Below are positions 1 through 7,054 of a stretch of DNA of 7,054 nt, in pieces. How positions within the stretch are numbered: the first letter of the stretch is position 1; every line of letters begins with the position of its first letter. The position numbers and the translations under genes were made by a program. The DNA lies in contig JAGODN010000128.1 in assembly GCA_017998195.1 (NCBI GenBank), positions 1-7,054 on the forward strand. Reading direction: 5' to 3'. The notes beneath the pieces are model-generated. The model was not told the origin of the DNA. It made no database searches and was given only the letters and a program-made list of their open reading frames with translations. This DNA comes from Desulfobulbus sp. Its GTDB lineage: Bacteria; Desulfobacterota; Desulfobulbia; Desulfobulbales; Desulfobulbaceae.

Positions 1-324
1 GTGCACCTCCGGCGACACGAGGGCGTCCAGCCCCCTGAAAAATTCGAGATTGTGGCGCAGCACCGCCTGCTTCCGGTGGAAACTCCACAGGGAGATGAGC
101 GGATCGAGGCGTTCGAGGTACCGCGGCAGGGCCAGCATCTCCAGGCGGCAGCGGTGCCCCGGATAGAGCGCGGCTATTTCCCGGGCCAGGGCCAGTTCCT
201 CGGGGGTGGAACAGGCGATGACGACCTCGATCTGCGGACAGTCCCGGGAAAGGACAAAGGCAAAGGGGGCCGCGTGGGGCACCTGGTGGGGGACGGCATG
301 GTTGAAAAGAAAGGCGACGCGCAC
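1..324 (-). CDS. Partial gene, GT-B fold CDP-glycerol glycerophosphotransferase-like / epimerase-like N-terminus
   Basis: An open frame of 108 codons without a stop runs off the left edge, so only the N-terminus is visible. It starts at GTG (324-322), with a GGGAGGT ribosome site (337-331) six bases upstream. The protein begins MRVAFLFNHAVPHQ, a hydrophobic first strand with an early His that suits the first Rossmann-like half of a GT-B fold. Near the visible end is a segment reading NLEFFRGLDALVSPE. From memory, proteobacterial proteins annotated as CDP-glycerol glycerophosphotransferase-like or UDP-GlcNAc 2-epimerase-like have this layout (FLFNH start, then a DNLDFFRSLDALV-type block), which would suggest a cell-envelope polymer or glycan role. 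The active site is outside the window, so substrate cannot be judged. It lies 57 bases after the metal exporter on the same strand, with no terminator between, so the two may be cotranscribed. The gene is very likely real; the family call is tentative. Confidence 0.6.
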   Translation of the reverse strand, partial: MRVAFLFNHAVPHQVPHAAPFAFVLSRDCPQIEVVIACSTPEELALAREIAALYPGHRCRLEMLALPRYLERLDPLISLWSFHRKQAVLRHNLEFFRGLDALVSPEVH

Positions 325-381
325 GCAGGCACCTCCCGTGGAGCCCGTTCCTGGTCGATATGGTGTGGAATTTTTTGGGTG

Positions 382-1314
382 TTAGTTGTATTTCGCGGCG
401 AGGAACGGTTTCGCGCGCTGCTCCTCGTCGTCGGGTTCGACGTGCACGACCACGTCCTTGAGCCCCGGATAGGCCGAGCACAGCCAGACTTCGAGTTCCT
501 GGGCGATGCGATGCCCCTCGGCCACGGCGATGGTCGGGTCGACAAGGATGCTCAGGTCCATGTGCACGAACGCCCCGGTCCCGCGGGTGCGGATGTTGTG
601 CGTACCCCTGACGCCGGGGAAGGTCAGGACCTTCGCCTGCACCTCGTACGGGTTCAACCGGGCCTTGTCCGAGAAGGTGGTGTTGACCCCCTTGAACACC
701 TCGATGGCCGCGACCGCGATGGCGAGGGCAACCAGCAGGCCGACAATGGGGTCGGCGATGGGCACGCCGGCACGGACCAGGGCGAGGGAGACGATGACGC
801 CCAGGGTCACCCAGATGTCGGACAGGGTGTGCTTCGCGTCCGACTGCAGCACCTCGCTGTCGAGCGCCCGGCCTCGGCGCCGCTCGTACCACACGACAAA
901 GACGTTGACCGCGAGCGTCACGAGCATGACCGCAAACGACGTGGCCGTCACCGTAATCTCAGGCAGGATGCCGCTCTGCGCGTAGGCCAGGAGGGTCTCG
1001 ACGGAACCGCTGCCGACCCGCCAGGCGGCGAGCACGAGCAACACACCGATGACCGCGCTGGCAAACGACTCGTACTTCTGGTGCCCGTACGGGTGGCCCT
1101 CGTCCAATGGCTTGCTGGCGGCAACCATGGCAACAAGGGCCACGACATTGCCCGAGGCATCGGTCAGGGAGTGAATGCCGTCGGCAAGCATGGCGGTGGA
1201 ACCGCTGACAAGGCCCCAGATGGCCTTGGCTGCCGAGACGACAACGTTCAGGACGAGAATCTGCCAGAGAACCCGCTTGATGCCGCGGGAACGCGCCTCG
1301 GTTCCTCCACTCAT
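382..1314 (-). CDS. Cation diffusion facilitator (CDF) family divalent metal exporter
   Basis: This is an inner-membrane antiporter that exports a divalent metal, most likely Zn2+ and related ions, in exchange for protons. The 310 residues match the usual CDF length. Six hydrophobic segments occupy about residues 15-36, 41-65, 84-105, 122-142, 163-181 and 186-207, followed by a cytoplasmic C-terminal domain (about 210-310). The transport site is visible as HSLTD in segment 2 (H48, D52) and HTLSD in segment 5 (H162, D166). This His-Asp/His-Asp set is typical of zinc-type members, whereas Mn-type members tend to carry Asp-Asp pairs. The conserved GHPYGHQKYE loop (73-82) follows segment 2, and the C-terminal domain has the usual HVEPDD block near its end. 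The ATG is preceded by a GAAGGTGG purine run and overlaps the stop of a 34-codon frame. The family is secure; metal specificity is inferred from four residues. Confidence 0.93.
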   Translation of the reverse strand: MSGGTEARSRGIKRVLWQILVLNVVVSAAKAIWGLVSGSTAMLADGIHSLTDASGNVVALVAMVAASKPLDEGHPYGHQKYESFASAVIGVLLVLAAWRVGSGSVETLLAYAQSGILPEITVTATSFAVMLVTLAVNVFVVWYERRRGRALDSEVLQSDAKHTLSDIWVTLGVIVSLALVRAGVPIADPIVGLLVALAIAVAAIEVFKGVNTTFSDKARLNPYEVQAKVLTFPGVRGTHNIRTRGTGAFVHMDLSILVDPTIAVAEGHRIAQELEVWLCSAYPGLKDVVVHVEPDDEEQRAKPFLAAKYN

Positions 1315-1415
1315 TCGCCACCTTCCTCGTCTCGACGACGCACGCCTGGGACCGGATACCTGCCGCCCCTGTGACCATCCACGCCCTGCTCCAGCGAACC
1401 GGCATTGCTGCTCAT
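1311..1415 (-). CDS. Small 34-residue open frame overlapping the CDF start (candidate leader gene)
   Basis: The frame runs from ATG at 1415-1413 to TGA at 1313-1311 and encodes 34 residues beginning MSSNAGSLEQ and ending RRDEEGGE. The start has one of the best ribosome sites in the window, GGAGG inside a GGGGGGAGGGACAA run, five bases before the ATG. Its TGA overlaps the ATG of the metal exporter as ATGA, the classic arrangement for translational coupling. The product is hydrophilic and Gly/Arg/Glu-rich, with no membrane segment, no cysteine and one histidine; I recognise no family. Alternatives are that it is a chance frame in a GC-rich 5' leader, or that the strong ribosome site only loads ribosomes for the exporter. 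Because of size and composition I call it a candidate only. Confidence 0.4.
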   Translation of the reverse strand: MSSNAGSLEQGVDGHRGGRYPVPGVRRRDEEGGE

Positions 1416-1440
1416 TTGTCCCTCCCCCCGATGGGCAGGG

Positions 1441-1515
1441 AGAGCAGCCCGCCCGTGCTCTTTAAGCCGAAGCGCGGTCCAAGGCAAGGGGAACCACAGG
1501 CGTGACCACCCTGTG
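1441..1515 (-). promoter_or_regulatory. Possible promoter flanked by two 6-9-6 dyads upstream of the exporter
   Basis: Reading the minus strand, a weak sigma70-like pair is present: TTGCCT (1487-1482) and TAAAGA (1464-1459), separated by 17 bases. They match the consensus at about 4 of 6 and 3 of 6 positions. One inverted repeat, AGAGCA-N9-TGCTCT (1441-1461), overlaps the -10 side. A second, CACAGG-N9-CCTGTG (1495-1515), lies just upstream of the -35. Their sequences differ, so they would not be one operator pair for the same regulator. The position, between the decayed peptidase gene and the small frame/exporter, is where a promoter for the left-hand transcript is needed. Six-base arms arise by chance in GC-rich DNA, so confidence is low. 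Confidence 0.3.
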
Positions 1516-1541
1516 CCCCCGCCAGCCGGCGCCTTCCCCCC

Positions 1542-1781
1542 TCACTCCCGCCACTTCTCGGCGGCGGGCGGCAGTTCGTTCAGTTCGGCGCGGGCCGTTT
1601 GCCAGGCGGGGTAGTGTTCGTCGAGCAGGCGGACAAAGCGGTCGTTGTGGGTGGGTTCGATCAGGTGGAGCAGTTCGTGCACGAGCACGTACTCGAGCAG
1701 GTCGCGCGGTTTCCTGACCAGTTCGGTGTTCAGGCGGATGTGCCCGGCCCGGGGGTTGCAACTGCCCCACCTGGTTTTCAT
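1542..1781 (-). pseudogene. 5'-truncated YgjP-type M48 metallopeptidase (WLM/DUF45-like), C-terminal part only
   Basis: The last 79 codons match the C-terminal third of the YgjP-like metal-dependent hydrolase family. They contain the MKTRWGSCN block, an LNTEL strand, the zinc motif HELLH in LVHELLHLIEPTH (two His plus Glu, third His in EPTH), and the C-terminal LLDEHYPAWQTARAELNELP segment. Family members are usually about 220-250 residues, with an N-terminal beta-rich region before MKTRWGSC. Upstream on the minus strand the frame stays open to about 2117, but the encoded residues (Cys/Arg/Pro-rich) show no likeness to that region, and no other frame supplies it. No ribosome site precedes the ATG at 1781-1779. 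I read this as a gene whose 5' portion was replaced or deleted near 1780-1830, with the catalytic core left intact by chance or recency. The alternative, a very short functional metallopeptidase, is less likely. Confidence 0.75.
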
Positions 1782-1950
1782 GCGCTGACAGCAATGGATT
1801 ACCGCCACGCGCCTGTGGCCGCCGCATCGCTGCTCCCGCTGAATGGACTCTCGCACCCGATGGGACACTGGAGAACAAACACCGTCCGTGAAAAGAACAC
1901 CTCCCTGTCCGCCAGGACGGCCCGACACCGGGACAGACCTCCACCAGCAC
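1782..1950 (+). other. Non-coding stretch with interleaved inverted repeats
   Basis: I see no convincing gene on either strand here. On the plus strand, CCGTCC (1882-1887) is complementary to GGACGG (1915-1920), and CTGTCC (1905-1910) to GGACAG (1931-1936). The arms are interleaved in the order A, B, A', B', which is the layout of an H-type pseudoknot. A small CCCG-ACA-CGGG-type hairpin is also possible around 1921-1932. All of this leads directly into the intrinsic terminator at 1951-1988. The stretch could be the 3' end of a small RNA or lost gene, a leader structure, or decayed DNA. Six-base arms are weak evidence alone. Confidence 0.3.
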
Positions 1951-1988
1951 AAAAGCCTCCTCGCCCACACGGGCGGGAGGCTTTTTTT
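1951..1988 (+). terminator. Strong intrinsic (Rho-independent) terminator, plus strand
   Basis: AGCCTCC (1954-1960) pairs with GGAGGCT (1976-1982), and CGCCC (1962-1966) with GGGCG (1971-1975), leaving one bulged T at 1961 and an ACAC loop. Seven Ts follow at 1982-1988 and four As precede at 1951-1954. On the minus strand only four Ts follow, so it would work less well that way. No plus-strand gene lies upstream to be terminated. Confidence 0.85.
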
Positions 1989-1994
1989 GTGTTT

Positions 1995-2014
1995 CGGCCC
2001 GGTTTCCGGGGCCG
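1995..2014. repeat. GC-rich inverted repeat between the terminator and the res-like site
   Basis: CGGCCCGG (1995-2002) can pair with CCGGGGCCG (2006-2014) across a TTT loop, with one unpaired G. No T-tract follows on either strand, so it is not a second terminator. It immediately follows the terminator and precedes the AT-rich res-like region. Role unknown. Confidence 0.4.
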
Positions 2015-2030
2015 GGCAAGGCCCTGGAAT

Positions 2031-2112
2031 CGTCCAGCAAATGAGATATTGATGGACAATTCGGGCGCAAACCCTTACCTTGTTGTCTATTAAATCAGCA
2101 CATAGAAAACAA
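2031..2112 (+). promoter_or_regulatory. Candidate resolvase recombination site (res) upstream of the resolvase gene
   Basis: Two dyads lie in an AT-rich island. The first spans 28 bases (2031-2058): left arm CGTCCAGCAAA, and right arm TGTCCATCAAT when read on the opposite strand, agreeing at 8 of 11 positions. The second spans 2080-2112: TTGTTGTCTAT against ATAGAAAACAA, complementary at 10 of 11 positions around an 11-base centre. A TGTCTATTAAA half-site starts at 2084. The half-sites share a YGTCYATYAA pattern, similar to the outward-facing TGTC half-sites I remember for Tn3/gamma-delta res. From memory, crossover site I there is also 28 bp, lies distal to the resolvase gene, and is separated from site II by about 22 bp; here the gap is 21. 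No third dyad is visible before the gene. A weak promoter, TTGTTG (2080-2085) with TAGAAA (2103-2108) at 17-base spacing, overlaps the second dyad, so the resolvase could repress itself. Confidence 0.55.
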
Positions 2113-2155
2113 AACACCGTATGCCGCCATCGATCCGGGAGGGATCACCCCAGCC

Positions 2156-2731
2156 ATGACCATTTTCGGCTATGCCCGCGCCTCCATCAGCCAGCCTTCG
2201 CTCGACCCGCAGATCGACGTTCTCAGCCGTCACGGCGTACGTGCGGCGCACCTGTTCACCGACGCCCCCGCCGGCCGCCGGGCCGAGCGCGCCGGTCTGC
2301 AGGGGCTGCAGGGCGCGGTGCGCTCCGGCGACACGGTGCTCGTCACCCGGCTCGACCGGCTCGGCCGCGACCTGAACGAACTGATCGAGCTGATCCGCGC
2401 TTTCGATGCGGCCGGCGTGGGGTTGCGCTTTCTCGAGGACGACATCACAACCGAGAACGGCCTGGCCCGGGTGGTGCTGGCCGTGCTCGTGGCCGAGGCC
2501 CAGGCCGAGCGGCGGCGGCTGCAGGAGCGGACCAGCGAGGGCCGGGTGGAGGCGCGCGAAAAGGGGGTCCGCTTCGGCCGCAAGCCCTCGGTGGACCGGG
2601 CCCTGGTGCAGGAACTGCGCCGCCAGGGACTGGGCGCCACGGACATCGCCCGGCAGATGCACATCGGCCGGTCCACGGTCTACACCATCCTCCACTCGGG
2701 CCAGCGCGACGAACCCGAGGACGGACCCTGA
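2156..2731 (+). CDS. Serine recombinase of the resolvase/invertase family
   Basis: The 191-residue protein is a site-specific recombinase that cuts DNA through a phosphoserine link to resolve or invert segments between paired sites. The catalytic domain (about 1-125) begins with the GYARAS motif: R8 and nucleophile S10, then Q19, R45, and the TRLDRLGRD block with R65, D67, R68 and R71. This residue set and numbering agree with gamma-delta resolvase. A long E-helix region rich in Glu and Arg (about 105-135) follows, then a Hin-type helix-turn-helix at about 147-181, ending in IGRSTVYTIL. The length is normal for small resolvases and there is no large-recombinase extension. The start ATG has a GGAGGG site 12 bases upstream, a little far, within a small GATCC/GGATC hairpin. 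No transposase or partner gene is visible. The res-like dyads upstream suggest it acts on its own 5' region. It ends 84 bases before otsB on the same strand. An invertase role cannot be excluded. Confidence 0.93.
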   Translation: MTIFGYARASISQPSLDPQIDVLSRHGVRAAHLFTDAPAGRRAERAGLQGLQGAVRSGDTVLVTRLDRLGRDLNELIELIRAFDAAGVGLRFLEDDITTENGLARVVLAVLVAEAQAERRRLQERTSEGRVEAREKGVRFGRKPSVDRALVQELRRQGLGATDIARQMHIGRSTVYTILHSGQRDEPEDGP

Positions 2732-2815
2732 GTGCGCGTTCGGCCTTCCCGCCGCACCCGGAACCCGTCCCGCACCAGCCCCGCCTTCAGGGGGCGCACG
2801 ACAAGGAGAACCAGC

Positions 2816-3622
2816 ATGACCCAAACCCACACCCCCGCGGTCGAGGTGACCGCCATCCCCGATTTCTGGGACCAGGTGCACAAGGCCGAGCACCTGTTTC
2901 TCGGTCTTGATTACGACGGCACCCTGGCCCCGTTCGCGGTGGATCCCATGCAGGCCCGGCCCCTGCCCGGTGCCACCGAGCTGATTCGCGAACTGGCCGC
3001 TGACGGCCGCACCCGGGTGGCCATCATCTCCGGCCGACCGGTGACCGAGGTGCTCGCCCTGCTCGACCACCCGCCGGTGACCGTGGTCGGCAGCCACGGC
3101 TTCGAGTTCTGCCCGGCAGGGGGCGACTGCGTGGTCCGTCAGCCCACCGCGGCCCAGGCCCGTGGCCTGCTCGAGGTGCGCACCAGCCTGCTCGGCCGCG
3201 ACTACGCCCACAAGATCGAGATCAAGGTGGCCTCGGTGGCCCTGCACACCCGCGGCCTGGACCCGGCCCTGGCCGTGGCCATGGAAGAGGAGGTGGCCGG
3301 CGAATGGGCCGCGCGCGCCCCGGAGTTCGGCCTGGAATGCCGCCGCTTCAACGGCGGCGTGGAGATCCGCTGCGCCGGCCGGGACAAGGGCACGGCCCTG
3401 TTGGAACTGCTCGCCCGTCAGCCGGACACGGTGCTGCCCGTGTACCTGGGCGACGACGACACCGACGAGGACGCCTTTGCCGTGCTGCGCGGCAGCGGCA
3501 TCCCCATCAAGGTGGGCGATGACCGCTGGCCCACCGCGGCCCGGGGCTTCCTGCCCGACTGCCGGGCCGTGGTCGAGTTTCTCCGCGCCTGGGCCGCCCA
3601 CACGAGAACAGCACGGAGGTAA
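2816..3622 (+). CDS. otsB: Trehalose-6-phosphate phosphatase OtsB
   Basis: This enzyme removes phosphate from trehalose-6-phosphate to give free trehalose, the second step of the OtsAB pathway, in the cytoplasm. The 268 residues fit the HAD-superfamily OtsB family. Motif I is LDYDGTL, with nucleophile D32 and acid D34. Motif II is IISGR with S72. The cap domain (about 95-185) includes GSHGFE and the EIKVASVALHTR strand. Motif III is K191 in GRDKGTALLEL, and motif IV is GDDDTDEDAF (D213, D214, D217) for magnesium. I chose the ATG at 2816 because AAGGAG ends seven bases upstream. The frame stays open back to GTG 2732, directly after the resolvase stop, but that extension is Arg/Pro-rich and has no ribosome site. 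The TAA stop at 3620-3622 lies within the otsA ribosome-site region, with otsA beginning four bases later, so the two are translationally linked. Confidence 0.95.
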   Translation: MTQTHTPAVEVTAIPDFWDQVHKAEHLFLGLDYDGTLAPFAVDPMQARPLPGATELIRELAADGRTRVAIISGRPVTEVLALLDHPPVTVVGSHGFEFCPAGGDCVVRQPTAAQARGLLEVRTSLLGRDYAHKIEIKVASVALHTRGLDPALAVAMEEEVAGEWAARAPEFGLECRRFNGGVEIRCAGRDKGTALLELLARQPDTVLPVYLGDDDTDEDAFAVLRGSGIPIKVGDDRWPTAARGFLPDCRAVVEFLRAWAAHTRTARR

Positions 3623-3626
3623 GCCC

Positions 3627-5123
<1,497 letters not shown>

Positions 5124-5194
5124 CGCCCGCCCCCCTGCCCGCGGTCCCCGGCCGCGGACGAACGCGCCCATCGTCATCAGCCATCACCCGGCGA

Positions 5195-5225
5195 CCGGCC
5201 CCGGGGCCGGCCGCCTTCTTTTCTT
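5195..5225 (+). terminator. Palindrome plus pyrimidine tract between otsA and treS (weak terminator or attenuator)
   Basis: The 117-base gap after otsA contains a perfect 16-base palindrome, CCGGCCCCGGGGCCGG (5195-5210), followed by CCGCCTTCTTTTCTT (5211-5225). As RNA it could form a six-pair GC stem with a CCGG loop and a U-rich but interrupted tail. The treS ribosome site begins only three bases later. This resembles a leaky terminator that would lower treS relative to otsBA, but the tail is imperfect and GC palindromes are common here. A second GC-rich repeat, CCGCGG twice, lies at about 5139-5157. Confidence 0.35.
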
Positions 5226-5240
5226 GCGAGGAACAGCACC

Positions 5241-7054
<1,814 letters not shown>

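Noticed and set aside
1906..1935. TGTCC...GGACA pair resembling another resolvase subsite
   Set aside because: The interior is GC-rich, the arms beyond TGTCC do not match the half-site pattern at 2031-2112, and the pairing is better explained by RNA structure before the terminator.
1799..2059. Open frames on both strands between the peptidase remnant and the resolvase
   Set aside because: None has a ribosome site or recognisable motif, they cross the terminator hairpin, and their composition is unlike the real genes.
2121..2159. A 12-codon frame whose TGA overlaps the resolvase ATG as ATGA
   Set aside because: There is no ribosome site before 2121 (the upstream bases are A- and C-rich), and the peptide is too short to judge. 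The overlap is most likely chance.
2732..2815. Upstream in-frame GTG extension of otsB directly after the resolvase stop
   Set aside because: It would add 28 Arg/Pro/Ser/Thr-rich residues not expected in OtsB and lacks a ribosome site, whereas ATG 2816 has AAGGAG at good spacing.

Overview
The window is GC-rich throughout and densely coded, with strong Shine-Dalgarno sites and a marked G/C third-position preference in the real genes. This fits a high-GC proteobacterium or a relative such as Desulfobacterota. Nothing in the sequence fixes the genus, and the assignment is inference.

Left block (1-1781, minus strand). A cation diffusion facilitator metal exporter (382-1314) is followed after 57 bases by a gene that runs off the left edge (1-324), resembling the N-terminus of GT-B type CDP-glycerol glycerophosphotransferase-like or epimerase-like proteins. 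A 34-codon reading frame with its own good ribosome site (1311-1415) ends in an ATGA overlap with the exporter start and may be a coupled leader gene. Upstream lies the 3' part of a YgjP-type M48 metallopeptidase gene (1542-1781). It keeps the HELLH catalytic core but has lost its N-terminal half, and I read it as a decayed gene.

Middle (1782-2155). This stretch has no recognisable gene. It contains interleaved inverted repeats and a strong plus-strand intrinsic terminator (1951-1988) with no gene in front of it. After them comes an AT-rich island holding two dyads (2031-2058 and 2080-2112) whose arms share a YGTCYATYAA-like half-site. Size, spacing and half-site all resemble the res recombination sites of serine resolvases. 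The gene that follows, 2156-2731, encodes a serine resolvase with all the expected catalytic residues. No transposase is visible.

Right block (2816-7054, plus strand). This is a trehalose operon: otsB (trehalose-6-phosphate phosphatase), otsA (trehalose-6-phosphate synthase), then treS (trehalose synthase), which fuses in frame into the start of a maltokinase domain at the window edge. OtsA and OtsB make trehalose from UDP-glucose and glucose-6-phosphate. TreS interconverts trehalose and maltose, and the maltokinase would phosphorylate maltose to maltose-1-phosphate, the donor for GlgE-type alpha-glucan synthesis. A GC-rich palindrome followed by a pyrimidine tract sits between otsA and treS and could tune read-through.

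The most unusual part is the junction: a decayed gene, an orphan terminator and an orphan resolvase with its own apparent res site, placed immediately upstream of and co-directional with the trehalose genes. I see no clearly new multi-gene system in the window.
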